Shown: positions 9,242-18,001, counted from the stretch's first letter. The stretch is 64,000 nucleotides of DNA from Streptomyces antibioticus (GCF_002019855.1 NZ_CM007717.1:6333750-6397749); one strand, 5' to 3'. A program made the numbers and translations. The notes: generated from the letters alone by a model not told the origin.

Positions 9242-9820
9242 GTGTCCGCGTCAGTCTCTTTTCCTGCCGGTGACTGGCGCTCGGCGGTCACGCCCGCAGG
9301 CGTGTTCCGTCTGGTGCCCGTGCGCATCGAGCGGGACCTCGCCTGCGTCGAGCGGTGGATGAACGACCCCGAGGTCGCGGAGTTCTGGGAACTGGCGGGG
9401 CCCAGGTCCGTGACCGAGCGGCATCTGCGTCGGCAGTTCGCCGACGGCGGGCACAGCGTTCCGTGCCTGGGCGTGTTGGCGGGCACGCCGATGAGTTACT
9501 GGGAGATCTACCGGGCGGACCTCGATCCGCTGGCCCGCCACTATCCGGCGCGGCCCCACGACATCGGGATCCATCTGCTCGTCGGCGCGAAGACCGACCG
9601 GGGACGAGGACTCGGCAGTCTGCTGCTCAGAGCCGTCGTCGATCTCGTACTGAACGAGTGGCTCGCATGTACTCGTGTCATCGCTGAACCAGACCTTCGC
9701 AACACTCCCTCCGTCGCCGCTTTCCTCAGTGCGGGCTTCCGGTTCTCCGCCGAGGTCGACCTTCCCGCCAAACGGGCCGCCCTCATGGTCAGGGACCGGA
9801 AGCTGTGTGATGTCTCGTGA
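9242..9820 (+). CDS. IucB/RhbD-like siderophore N-acetyltransferase (GNAT)
   Basis: A 192-residue acyl-CoA-dependent acyltransferase. The motif WMNDPEVAEFWEL and the HLLVGAKTDRGRGLGSLLL acyl-CoA loop are typical of the aerobactin/rhizobactin hydroxamate acetyltransferase family, which acylates the N-hydroxylated amine before condensation. GTG 9242 has GAGAGGAG 7 bases upstream. It is the last of three co-oriented genes and sits 75 bases after the synthetase. No monooxygenase to supply a hydroxylamine is visible nearby, so the true acceptor is uncertain. Confidence 0.8.
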   Translation: MSASVSFPAGDWRSAVTPAGVFRLVPVRIERDLACVERWMNDPEVAEFWELAGPRSVTERHLRRQFADGGHSVPCLGVLAGTPMSYWEIYRADLDPLARHYPARPHDIGIHLLVGAKTDRGRGLGSLLLRAVVDLVLNEWLACTRVIAEPDLRNTPSVAAFLSAGFRFSAEVDLPAKRAALMVRDRKLCDVS

Positions 9821-10077
9821 CGCTCCGAAATCGGACCGTCACAGATGGAACGCCTCGGGAATCGCATCGGTTCCCGTCGGCTCCTCCCTTTCCTCCGACT
9901 TCTCTTCCTCCGACTTCTCCGAACCCCGTTGCTCCCGAGCCACACCGCTCCCGAACCCCCCACCCCCATCCCCACCGCTCCCGAACCCGAGAACCCCTCA
10001 CCTTGACTCCGCCACCAGCTCCCTCTGTCTCCTCTCCAGCCCCCTCTACCTCCCCGACCACCTGCGCGATCCCTCGA
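9821..10077. other. Pyrimidine-rich spacer with tandem repeat
   Basis: No gene is supported. The stretch is C/T-rich and contains an exact tandem pair of a 15-base unit, TTCCTCCGACTTCTC, at 9891-9920 and two ACCGCTCCCGAACCC copies further on. Its far end leads into the dinG-like promoter. Confidence 0.6.
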
Positions 10078-10100
10078 TTGTCAGTGCCGAGCCGTAGGGT
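10078..10100 (+). promoter_or_regulatory. PafBC/RecA-NDp-type DNA-damage promoter of the dinG-like gene
   Basis: TTGTCAGTG (10078-10086), 8 bases, then TAGGGT (10095-10100) fits the mycobacterial consensus TTGTCRGTG-N8-TAnnnT at every fixed position. The ATG follows the -10 box by 9 bases, so the transcript is short-leadered or leaderless. Confidence 0.75.
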
Positions 10101-10109
10101 GGTCGCGCT

Positions 10110-12086
10110 ATGACGAAGCCCTCTCTCCCCGAACTCCTGCACGCCGCCGTCGCCGCTGTCGGCGGGGCGGAGCGTCCCGGCCAGGTGGCCATGGCCGAAG
10201 CCGTCGCGGAGGCCATCGACGGCGGATCGCACCTGCTCGTCCAGGCCGGCACCGGCACCGGTAAGTCGCTGGGGTACCTCGTGCCCGCGCTCGCGCACGG
10301 AGAGAAGGTGGTGGTGGCGACGGCCACCCTGGCCCTCCAGCGCCAGCTCGTGGAGCGGGATCTGCCGCGTACGGTCGACGCGCTGCATCCGCTGCTGCGC
10401 CGCCGCCCGGAGTTCGCGATGCTCAAGGGCAGATCGAACTACCTCTGCCTGCACCGCCTGCACGAAGGTGTCCCGCAGGACGAGGAGGAGGGCCTCTTCG
10501 ACCAGTTCGAGGCGGCCGCGCCCACCAGCAAGATGGGCCAGGACCTGCTGCGCCTGCGCGACTGGTCGGACGAGACCGAGACCGGCGACCGTGACGACCT
10601 CACGCCCGGTGTCTCGGACCGGGCCTGGGCCCAGGTGTCGGTGTCCTCGCGGGAATGCCTGGGCGCGTCGAAGTGCGCGTACGGCGCCGAGTGCTTCGCG
10701 GAGATGGCCCGCGAGCGCGCCAAGCTGGCGGAAGTCGTCGTCACCAACCACGCCCTGCTGGCCATCGACGCCATCGAGGGCGCCCCCGTCCTGCCCCAGC
10801 ACGAGGTGCTGATCGTCGACGAGGCCCACGAGCTGGTCTCGCGGGTCACCGGCGTCGCCACCGGCGAACTCACGCCGGGCCAGGTCAACCGTGCGGTGCG
10901 CCGGGCCGCGAAACTCGTCAACGAGAAGGCCGCCGACCAGCTCCAGACCGCAGCGGAGGGATTCGAGCGGCTGATGGAGCTGGCGCTGCCCGGCCGTCTG
11001 GAGGAGATCCCGGAGGACCTCGGCTACGCGCTGATGGCGCTGCGGGACGCCGCCCGGACCGTGATCTCCGGGATCGGGGCGACCCGCGACAAGTCCGTGC
11101 AGGACGAGGACGCGGTCCGCAAGCAGGCGCTCGCCTCGGTGGAGTCCGTGCACGACGTGGCGGAGCGGATCGTCAACGGCTCGGAGTGGGACGTCGTCTG
11201 GTACGAGCGGCACGACCGCTTCGGCGCCTCCCTGCGGGTCGCCCCGATGTCCGTGTCGGGCCTGCTGCGGGAGAAGCTGTTCGCCGACCGTTCGGTCACC
11301 CTGGCCTCGGCGACCCTGAAGCTCGGCGGCGACTTCAACGGCGTCGGTGCCTCGATGGGGCTCGCCCCCGAGGGCACGGAGGGGGACGACCTGCCGCAGT
11401 GGAAGGGCATCGACGTCGGCTCGCCCTTCGACTACCGCAAGCAGGGCATCCTCTACGTGGCCAAGCATCTGGCGCGCCCCGCGCGCGACGGCGACCGCAC
11501 CGACATGCTGGACGAGCTGACGGAGCTGATCCAGGCGGCCGGCGGCCGGACCCTCGGCCTCTTCTCCTCCATGCGGGCCGCCCAGCTCGCCGCCGAGGAG
11601 CTGCGCGGCCGTATCCCCGAGTTCCCGATCCTCCTCCAGGGCGAGGAGACCCTCGGTGAGCTGATCAAGAACTTCGCCGCGGACCCGGCGACGTGTCTGT
11701 TCGGCACGCTGTCCCTGTGGCAGGGCGTGGACGTCCCGGGGGCCAGTTGCCAGCTCGTCGTCATGGACAAGATCCCGTTCCCGCGTCCGGACGACCCGCT
11801 GATGAGCGCCCGCCAGAAGGCGGTGGAGGACGCGGGCGGCAATGGCTTCATGGCCGTCGCCGCCACACACGCGGCGCTGCTGATGGCGCAGGGCGCGGGC
11901 CGGCTCGTGCGCGCGTCGGGGGACCGGGGCGTGGTCGCCGTACTGGACCAGCGGTTGGCGACGGCCCGCTACGGGAGCTATCTGAAGGCGTCCCTGCCGG
12001 ACTTCTGGTACACCACGGACCGGAACCAGGTGCGGAGGTCGCTCGCGGCGATCGACACGGCGGCCAAGCAGGCCGAGGCGGAGTGA
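10110..12086 (+). CDS. DinG-like iron-sulfur ATP-dependent DNA helicase
   Basis: XPD/DinG-family superfamily 2 helicase, 658 residues, likely acting on R-loops, G-quadruplexes or damaged DNA. Walker A is AGTGTGKS (46-53) and Walker B VDEAHEL. Four cysteines C113, C183, C189 and C195 (CLGASKC then AYGAEC) are placed as the 4Fe-4S ligands of the family. Motif VI region MAQGAGRLVRASGDRG is present. No exonuclease domain is fused. The ATG has no clear ribosome site, consistent with the promoter ending 9 bases upstream. It is convergent with lexA, separated by two hairpins. Confidence 0.9.
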   Translation: MTKPSLPELLHAAVAAVGGAERPGQVAMAEAVAEAIDGGSHLLVQAGTGTGKSLGYLVPALAHGEKVVVATATLALQRQLVERDLPRTVDALHPLLRRRPEFAMLKGRSNYLCLHRLHEGVPQDEEEGLFDQFEAAAPTSKMGQDLLRLRDWSDETETGDRDDLTPGVSDRAWAQVSVSSRECLGASKCAYGAECFAEMARERAKLAEVVVTNHALLAIDAIEGAPVLPQHEVLIVDEAHELVSRVTGVATGELTPGQVNRAVRRAAKLVNEKAADQLQTAAEGFERLMELALPGRLEEIPEDLGYALMALRDAARTVISGIGATRDKSVQDEDAVRKQALASVESVHDVAERIVNGSEWDVVWYERHDRFGASLRVAPMSVSGLLREKLFADRSVTLASATLKLGGDFNGVGASMGLAPEGTEGDDLPQWKGIDVGSPFDYRKQGILYVAKHLARPARDGDRTDMLDELTELIQAAGGRTLGLFSSMRAAQLAAEELRGRIPEFPILLQGEETLGELIKNFAADPATCLFGTLSLWQGVDVPGASCQLVVMDKIPFPRPDDPLMSARQKAVEDAGGNGFMAVAATHAALLMAQGAGRLVRASGDRGVVAVLDQRLATARYGSYLKASLPDFWYTTDRNQVRRSLAAIDTAAKQAEAE

Positions 12087-12094
12087 AGCCGGTC

Positions 12095-12128
12095 GGGTGG
12101 CCCGTCCCGGCGTAGGTCCGGGCCACCC
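12095..12128 (+). terminator. Terminator hairpin after the dinG-like gene
   Basis: A 10-bp perfect stem (GGGTGGCCCG with CGGGCCACCC) starts 8 bases after the stop codon. It has no U-tract, as is usual in Streptomyces. Confidence 0.7.
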
Positions 12129-12191
12129 GCGCGTGGGTGGGGAGCCGTACAGAACGCCGGGACTTGGCGACCGGGTTTTGCGGACAGCGCA

Positions 12192-12225
12192 GGGCCCCGG
12201 AACCGGCGCAGGGATCCCGGGGCCC
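12192..12225 (-). terminator. Terminator hairpin after lexA
   Basis: A 9-bp stem (GGGCCCCGG with CCGGGGCCC) lies about 40 bases beyond the lexA stop on the minus strand and can also act as a back-up for the convergent gene. Confidence 0.6.
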
Positions 12226-12263
12226 AGTCGAGGGGGCGGAGGAGGTGAGTCCGCCCGCCGGTC

Positions 12264-13043
12264 TCAGACGCGGCGCAGTACGGCCACCACCTTGCCGAGG
12301 ATGGTCGCGTCGTCACCCGGGATGGGCTCGTAGGCGGCGTTGTGAGGGAGGAGCCAGACATGGCCGTCCTCGCGCTTGAAGCGCTTGACGGTGGCCTCGC
12401 CGTCCAGCATGGCGGCGACGATGTCGCCGTTCTCGGCGACGGGCTGGCGGCGGACGGTGACCCAGTCGCCGTCGCAGATCGCGGCCTCGATCATCGAGTC
12501 GCCGACGACCTTCAGCACGAACAGTTCGCCGTCACCGACGAGCTGGCGGGGGAGCGGGAAGACGTCCTCGACGGACTCCTCCGCGAGGATCGGCCCGCCG
12601 GCTGCGATCCGGCCGACCAGCGGGACGTACGAGGCGGCGGGCTTGCCCGCGGTGTCCGTGGGCTGGACGCTGGCCGCCTGGTCGGAGCCGCGCACCTCGT
12701 ACGCGCGCGGGCGGTGCGGGTCGCGGCGCAGGAAGCCCTTGCGCTCCAGGGCCATGAGCTGGTGCGCGACCGAGGAGGTGCTGGACAGGCCGACCGCCTG
12801 GCCGATCTCCCGCATGGACGGCGGGTAGCCGCGCCGCTGGACCGAGTCCCTGATGACCTCGATCACCCGGCGCTGGCGGTCGGTGAGCCCCGAGCTGTCC
12901 GCCCGGATGCCTGGAGGTCGGCCCGGCAGGGAGCGCTTGTGCCCCTCCGGGTTCACGGATTCGTTCATCGCATGCACCGGCTCGAGTCGGCCCTGGGAGC
13001 GGTCCTGGGCGGTGATGGTGGCACTGTCTGCGGTGGTGGTCAC
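12264..13043 (-). CDS. lexA: SOS repressor LexA
   Basis: Represses the SOS regulon until RecA filaments trigger self-cleavage. The 259-residue protein has the N-terminal winged helix (REIGQAVGLSSTSSVAHQL), the cleavage bond Ala148-Gly149 in RIAAGGP, and the catalytic dyad Ser183 (GDSM) and Lys220 (EATVKRF). A Streptomyces-type extension of about 45 residues precedes the DNA-binding domain. GTG 13043 was chosen because GAGAGGGG lies 7 bases upstream and the product then begins VTTTADSA as in other Streptomyces. An SOS box lies 60 bases upstream, indicating autoregulation. Confidence 0.97.
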   Translation of the reverse strand: MTTTADSATITAQDRSQGRLEPVHAMNESVNPEGHKRSLPGRPPGIRADSSGLTDRQRRVIEVIRDSVQRRGYPPSMREIGQAVGLSSTSSVAHQLMALERKGFLRRDPHRPRAYEVRGSDQAASVQPTDTAGKPAASYVPLVGRIAAGGPILAEESVEDVFPLPRQLVGDGELFVLKVVGDSMIEAAICDGDWVTVRRQPVAENGDIVAAMLDGEATVKRFKREDGHVWLLPHNAAYEPIPGDDATILGKVVAVLRRV

Positions 13044-13102
13044 GTCGGCCCCTCTCGATTGTCTCCCTGCTGGACAACGGTAGTTGCTTTCGAAAGGTTG
13101 CG

Positions 13103-13118
13103 CCAAACACACGTTCGA
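13103..13118 (-). promoter_or_regulatory. LexA box (SOS box) in the lexA promoter
   Basis: On the minus strand TCGAACGTGTGTTTGG fits the actinobacterial SOS box TCGAACnnnnGTTCGA at 10 of 12 fixed positions, with a perfect left half. It is 60 bases before the lexA start. Confidence 0.75.
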
Positions 13119-13403
13119 GTGAAAAAGCGTGGAGAGCGTGACTTGATCATGTTTCCGGGTGTATGGCTGACGCGGCGTCTCGCGGACAAAAGGGCCCTTT
13201 GTTGTAGCCTTCACCGCCGCCCCGCTTCCGCGCGGGAGCCGTGCCCCTCCGCGTGCGGCCCCACCGTATCGCCGTGAACCTCGCGTGAACACGGGTGTGC
13301 ACGCGTGTGTGCGGTGTTCCGAGGGGCCGGCGCGGCGGCCGGAGCGTACGGTGCGTGACCGCGTGGACGCGACACGCGCGCAAGGGGTGCGTGCATGGGC
13401 CAA
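13119..13403. other. lexA-nrdR divergent spacer, central part
   Basis: No gene is supported. The stretch contains a perfect 12-bp palindrome AAAGGGCCCTTT (13189-13200) with near-symmetric ACAAA/TTTGT flanks, and a wider GAACAC/GTGTTC inverted repeat (13287-13292 with 13314-13319). Both could be operators; neither matches a motif I can name. Confidence 0.4.
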
Positions 13404-13450
13404 TCCCTACATGTAGTGGTTGGATGGCAACAGCAGCCCAGAAGTTGTGT
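13404..13450 (+). promoter_or_regulatory. Paired NrdR boxes upstream of nrdR
   Basis: The first box is TCCCTACATGTAGTGG (13404-13419), containing the perfect palindrome CTACATGTAG. A weaker second box ending AGTTGTGT (13435-13450) is centred 31 bp downstream, three helical turns, the spacing typical of NrdR operators. The pair implies autoregulation of nrdRJ. Confidence 0.65.
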
Positions 13451-13558
13451 CCCCCGTGTCTTTGGACGCCCGCGGATCGCCTATGCTTGGGGCTGCTTCG
13501 AGGGGCCCATGAGGTCCGGCGAGGCCATCGAGTCTGCTGTGAGGAGGGTTGGGAGTTC

Positions 13559-14134
13559 ATGCACTGCCCCTTCTGCAGGCACCCCGACAGCCGTGTCGTC
13601 GACAGCCGTACGACGGACGACGGCACGTCCATCCGCCGTCGCCGCCAGTGTCCGGACTGCTCCCGTCGTTTCACGACCGTGGAGACGTGTTCGCTCATGG
13701 TGGTGAAGCGGTCGGGAGTCACCGAGCCGTTCAGCCGCACCAAGGTCATCAACGGTGTGCGCAAGGCATGTCAGGGACGGCCTGTCACCGAGGACGCCCT
13801 CGCCCAGCTCGGCCAGCGGGTCGAGGAGGCGGTGCGGGCCACAGGGAGCGCCGAGTTGACCACCCACGACGTGGGCCTGGCCATACTCGGGCCGTTGCAG
13901 GAGCTGGACCTCGTCGCCTACCTGAGGTTCGCCTCCGTGTACCGGGCCTTCGACTCGCTGGAGGACTTCGAGTCCGCCATCGCGGAACTCAGGGAACAGA
14001 CGGGACGCTCCGCCGCGGACGATGACGACCGTGAGCACGCGGGAGGCGCCGCGGGCGCTGTCGCGGGGAGCCGGGAAGACGACGGCGGAAGCGGGGCCGT
14101 CGAGGTCCCCGTGCCCGCCCACGCCGCCGACTGA
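13559..14134 (+). CDS. nrdR: Transcriptional repressor NrdR
   Basis: Nucleotide-sensing repressor of ribonucleotide reductase genes. The 191-residue protein opens with a zinc ribbon, C3-x2-C6 and C31-x2-C34 (MHCPFC and QCPDC), followed by an ATP-cone domain that binds ATP or dATP. The last 45 residues are an acidic Gly/Ala-rich extension beyond the usual 150-residue NrdR length. ATG 13559 has GGAGG about 10 bases upstream; longer in-frame readings would place the zinc ribbon far from the N-terminus. nrdJ follows after 165 bases and is presumably co-transcribed. Confidence 0.97.
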   Translation: MHCPFCRHPDSRVVDSRTTDDGTSIRRRRQCPDCSRRFTTVETCSLMVVKRSGVTEPFSRTKVINGVRKACQGRPVTEDALAQLGQRVEEAVRATGSAELTTHDVGLAILGPLQELDLVAYLRFASVYRAFDSLEDFESAIAELREQTGRSAADDDDREHAGGAAGAVAGSREDDGGSGAVEVPVPAHAAD

Positions 14135-14299
14135 CCGACAGGCCGGAACCGGACCAGGGTGTCCGGGGCCGGCCCGGGAACGGCGGAACCAGACCTGTTG
14201 CGGGCGGTAGCGCGTGGGCGCCCGCAGCACACGACAGAACAACGTGTCACGGGAACAGCGTGGCATTTCAGGGCGTTTTCGCCCGTAGAGGGAGGCGGC

Positions 14300-17194
14300 A
14301 TGACAGAGACGGCGAGCGGTCCGGCACGAGGGTCCCGAGCGAAGGGCACCAAGGCCACCAAGGGACTGCGTATCGAGCGCATCCACACCACCCCCGGCGT
14401 GCATCCGTACGACGAGGTCGCCTGGGAGCGCCGTGACGTCGTCATGACCAACTGGCGCGACGGCTCGGTCAACTTCGAGCAGCGTGGCGTCGAGTTCCCC
14501 GACTTCTGGTCGGTGAACGCGGTCAACATCGTCACCAGCAAGTACTTCCGGGGCGCCGTCGGCACCCCGCAGCGCGAGGTGAGCCTCAAGCAGCTCATCG
14601 ACCGGATCGTGAAGACCTACCGGAAGGCCGGCGAGGACCACAAGTACTTCTCCTCGCCCGCCGACGCCGAGATCTTCGAGCACGAGCTGGCGTACGCCCT
14701 CCTGCACCAGATCTTCAGCTTCAACAGCCCCGTCTGGTTCAACGTCGGCACCCCGCAGCCCCAGCAGGTCTCCGCCTGCTTCATCCTGGCCGTCGACGAC
14801 TCCATGGAGTCGATCCTCGACTGGTACAAGGAAGAGGGCATGATCTTCAAGGGCGGCTCCGGCGCCGGCCTGAACCTCTCCCGCATCCGCTCCTCCAAGG
14901 AGCTGCTGTCCTCCGGCGGCAACGCCTCCGGCCCGGTCTCCTTCATGCGCGGTGCCGACGCCTCCGCCGGCACCATCAAGTCCGGTGGCGCCACCCGCCG
15001 CGCGGCCAAGATGGTCGTCCTCGACGTCGACCACCCGGACATCGAGGACTTCATCCAGACCAAGGTCAGCGAGGAGGAGAAGATCCGCGTCCTGCGCGAC
15101 GCGGGCTTCGACATGGACCTGGGCGGCGACGACATCACGTCCGTCCAGTACCAGAACGCCAACAACTCGGTCCGCGTGAACGACGAGTTCATGCAGGCCG
15201 TGGAGCAGGGCGGCCAGTTCGGCCTGCGCGCGCGGATGACCGGCGAGGTGATCGAGAAGGTCGACGCCAAGGCGCTCTTCCGCAAGATCGCCGAGGCCGC
15301 CTGGGCCTGCGCCGACCCCGGCATCCAGTACGACGGTGTCATCAACAACTGGCACACCTGCCCCGAGTCCGGCCGGATCACCGCGTCGAACCCGTGCAGC
15401 GAGTACATGCACCTGGACAACACGTCCTGCAACCTCGCCTCGCTGAACCTGATGAAGTTCCTCAAGGACGACGGCCAGGGCACCCAGTCCTTCCAGACCG
15501 AGCGCTTCCAGCAGGTCGTCGAGCTGGTCATCACCGCGATGGACATCTCCATCTGCTTCGCCGACTTCCCGACCCAGAAGATCGGCGAGAACACGCGCGC
15601 GTTCCGCCAGCTCGGCATCGGCTACGCCAACCTCGGCGCCCTGCTGATGGCCACCGGACACGCCTACGACTCCGACGGCGGCCGCGCACTGGCCGGTGCC
15701 ATCACCTCCCTGATGACCGGCACCGCCTACCGCCGCTCCGCCGAACTGGCCGCGGTCGTCGGCCCGTACGACGGCTACGCCCGCAACGCCGACGCCCACA
15801 AGCGCGTCATGAAGCAGCACTCCGACGCCAACGCCGTCGCCGTCCAGGCCGACGACCTGGACTCCCCGGTCTGGGCCGCCGCCACGGAGGCCTGGCAGGA
15901 CGTGCTGCGCCTCGGCGAGAAGAACGGCTTCCGCAACTCCCAGGCGTCCGTGCTCGCCCCGACCGGCACCATCGGCCTCGCGATGTCCTGCGACACCACC
16001 GGTGTCGAGCCCGACCTCGCGCTGGTCAAGTTCAAGAAGCTGGTCGGCGGCGGCTCGATGCAGATCGTCAACGGCACCGTCCCGCAGGCCCTGCGCCGCC
16101 TGGGCTACCAGGAGGAGCAGATCGAGGCGATCGTCGCCCACATCGCCGACCACGGCAATGTGATCGACGCCCCGGGTCTGAAGCAGGAGCACTACGAGGT
16201 GTTCGACTGCGCCATGGGCGAGCGCGCCATCTCCCCGATGGGCCACGTCCGCATGATGGCCGCGATCCAGCCCTGGATCTCCGGCGCCATCTCCAAGACG
16301 GTCAACATGCCGGAGACGGCGACCGTCGAGGAGGTCGAGGAGATCTACTTCGAGGCGTGGAAGCTGGGCGTCAAGGCGCTCGCGATCTACCGCGACAACT
16401 GCAAGGTCGGCCAGCCCCTCTCCGCGAAGACCAAGGAGAAGGAGAAGGCCGAGATCACCGAGAAGGCCGAGGACACGATCCGCACCGCGGTCGAGAAGGT
16501 GGTCGAGTACCGCCCGGTCCGCAAGCGTCTCCCCAAGGGCCGTCCCGGCATCACCACGTCCTTCACCGTCGGTGGCGCCGAGGGCTACATGACCGCCAAC
16601 TCCTACCCGGACGACGGTCTCGGCGAGGTCTTCCTGAAGATGTCGAAGCAGGGCTCGACCCTCGCGGGCATGATGGACGCGTTCTCCATCGCCGTCTCCG
16701 TCGGCCTGCAGTACGGCGTCCCGCTGGAGACGTACGTCTCGAAGTTCACCAACATGCGCTTCGAGCCGGCCGGTATGACGGACGACCCGGACGTGCGGAT
16801 GGCGCAGTCGATCGTCGACTACATCTTCCGCCGCCTGGCGCTCGACTTCCTGCCCTTCGAGACCCGCTCCGCGCTCGGCATCCACTCCGCCGAGGAGCGT
16901 CAGCGTCACCTGGAGACCGGTTCGTACGAGCCGAACGACGAGGACGTCGACGTCGAGGGCCTGGCCCAGTCCGCCCCGCGGCAGACGGACCTGAAGGCTG
17001 TCGTCACCCCCAAGGCCGACATCGAGGTGGCGGCGCCCGCCCCGAAGCAGGCCCACACCAGCGCCGAACTGGTGGAGATGCAGCTCGGCATCCAGGCCGA
17101 CGCCCCGCTGTGCTTCTCCTGCGGCACGAAGATGCAGCGCGCCGGTTCCTGCTACATCTGCGAGGGCTGCGGCTCGACCAGCGGTTGCAGCTAG
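14300..17194 (+). CDS. nrdJ: Vitamin B12-dependent (class II) ribonucleotide reductase
   Basis: Makes deoxyribonucleotides from ribonucleotides with adenosylcobalamin, independent of oxygen. The 964-residue protein carries the NPCSEYMHLDNTSCNLASLN active-site segment, the ASVLAPTGTIG loop, and a C-terminal cysteine cluster (CFSCGTKM, CYICEGCGSTSGC) that would reduce the active site and bind zinc. ATG 14300 follows GGGAGG by 5 bases. It forms the nrdRJ operon with nrdR and ends at a strong hairpin. No cobalamin riboswitch is seen; control appears to be by NrdR. Confidence 0.97.
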   Translation: MTETASGPARGSRAKGTKATKGLRIERIHTTPGVHPYDEVAWERRDVVMTNWRDGSVNFEQRGVEFPDFWSVNAVNIVTSKYFRGAVGTPQREVSLKQLIDRIVKTYRKAGEDHKYFSSPADAEIFEHELAYALLHQIFSFNSPVWFNVGTPQPQQVSACFILAVDDSMESILDWYKEEGMIFKGGSGAGLNLSRIRSSKELLSSGGNASGPVSFMRGADASAGTIKSGGATRRAAKMVVLDVDHPDIEDFIQTKVSEEEKIRVLRDAGFDMDLGGDDITSVQYQNANNSVRVNDEFMQAVEQGGQFGLRARMTGEVIEKVDAKALFRKIAEAAWACADPGIQYDGVINNWHTCPESGRITASNPCSEYMHLDNTSCNLASLNLMKFLKDDGQGTQSFQTERFQQVVELVITAMDISICFADFPTQKIGENTRAFRQLGIGYANLGALLMATGHAYDSDGGRALAGAITSLMTGTAYRRSAELAAVVGPYDGYARNADAHKRVMKQHSDANAVAVQADDLDSPVWAAATEAWQDVLRLGEKNGFRNSQASVLAPTGTIGLAMSCDTTGVEPDLALVKFKKLVGGGSMQIVNGTVPQALRRLGYQEEQIEAIVAHIADHGNVIDAPGLKQEHYEVFDCAMGERAISPMGHVRMMAAIQPWISGAISKTVNMPETATVEEVEEIYFEAWKLGVKALAIYRDNCKVGQPLSAKTKEKEKAEITEKAEDTIRTAVEKVVEYRPVRKRLPKGRPGITTSFTVGGAEGYMTANSYPDDGLGEVFLKMSKQGSTLAGMMDAFSIAVSVGLQYGVPLETYVSKFTNMRFEPAGMTDDPDVRMAQSIVDYIFRRLALDFLPFETRSALGIHSAEERQRHLETGSYEPNDEDVDVEGLAQSAPRQTDLKAVVTPKADIEVAAPAPKQAHTSAELVEMQLGIQADAPLCFSCGTKMQRAGSCYICEGCGSTSGCS

Positions 17195-17230
17195 TCTCGG
17201 GCGCCGCTGAGGCGTGAACGATCCGTCAAA

Positions 17231-17260
17231 GGCGGTGGAGCCGGTCTCGGTTCCACCGCC
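17231..17260 (+). terminator. Terminator after nrdJ
   Basis: A 9-bp stem GGCGGTGGA/TCCACCGCC extended by four more pairs (one G-U) closes a 4-base loop. It begins 37 bases after the nrdJ stop and lies before the convergent terD-like gene. Confidence 0.85.
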
Positions 17261-17305
17261 TTCGGCGTGTACGGCGGCCTGTGCGAGGCGTCTGACCTCA
17301 GGGCA

Positions 17306-17839
17306 TCAGGACGACCGGCGTACCTGGCCCATCACCCGGGTGAACGTCGCCGGGTCGTCCTCGAAGCCCTGGACGCCCGAGGTGAACGTCCAGCCGTCGC
17401 TCTCGCGCACGAACTCCGCGACCGTCGCGGCCGTGGCGCCCAGGACGTCGCCGAAGTCGCCCTCGGCCAGGACGGTGTAGCCCTCCCGTATCCGGTAGGC
17501 CGGGTTGGCCACGTTCACGAACGTCCGGTCCTCGCGGTGCTGCTGGATGACCACACCGAGCACCACACGCGTGTACCGCGCGTTCAGCCGGTCCAGCTCC
17601 AGCGTCATGACCTCGTCCCAGCCGAAGCCTTTGCCGTCCTTGCTGTCACGGTTGAGGATGATGGTGCCGTCGGGGGATCGGCTGTCGAAGTGCACCACAT
17701 AGGCGGGCGCGCCGTGCGGATCGTCCGCCAGGTAGGTCGCGGCAACGATGTCCAGGTCCGTGTCGGACTGCCCAGTGGGACTCGGGTCCCACTTCAGCGC
17801 CATCTCGACTTTGCGGATCCCCTTGTTGAGGCCGTTCAC
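17306..17839 (-). CDS. TerD-family stress protein
   Basis: A 177-residue single TerD domain of the calcium-binding tellurium-resistance/general stress family. Visible family features are the ALKWDPS start, DLDIVAATYL, and the acidic loop regions around DSKDGKGFGWDE. GTG 17839 has GGAGGAG 6 bases upstream. It stands alone and is divergent from the DUF4937 gene. The molecular role of such solo TerD proteins is not known, so only the family call is firm. Confidence 0.85.
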   Translation of the reverse strand: MNGLNKGIRKVEMALKWDPSPTGQSDTDLDIVAATYLADDPHGAPAYVVHFDSRSPDGTIILNRDSKDGKGFGWDEVMTLELDRLNARYTRVVLGVVIQQHREDRTFVNVANPAYRIREGYTVLAEGDFGDVLGATAATVAEFVRESDGWTFTSGVQGFEDDPATFTRVMGQVRRSS

Positions 17840-18001
17840 CGGACTCTCCTCCCCGTGTCCCCGACTGCCGTCGTCCGAACTGCTGCCTCGTCAGGGCAGG
17901 TTGTCCATCCTGCCACGTGGGTCCGACAGTCGGCATGACCGCACTGGGCCAGAGAGTGACCGACGCCACGCCGCGTGGCCTTCTGGCCTTACGATGGCGC
18001 G

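Noticed and set aside
13404..13558. Possible cobalamin riboswitch before nrdR-nrdJ
   Set aside because: The conserved B12-box sequence is not found; NrdR boxes explain the leader. In S. coelicolor the B12 riboswitch is known for the other reductase operon.
13481..17056. A 1191-codon open frame on the minus strand opposite nrdR-nrdJ
   Set aside because: It mirrors the codon bias of nrdJ and encodes repetitive Val/Asp/Leu/Gly-rich sequence with no domain; long antisense frames are expected at this GC content.
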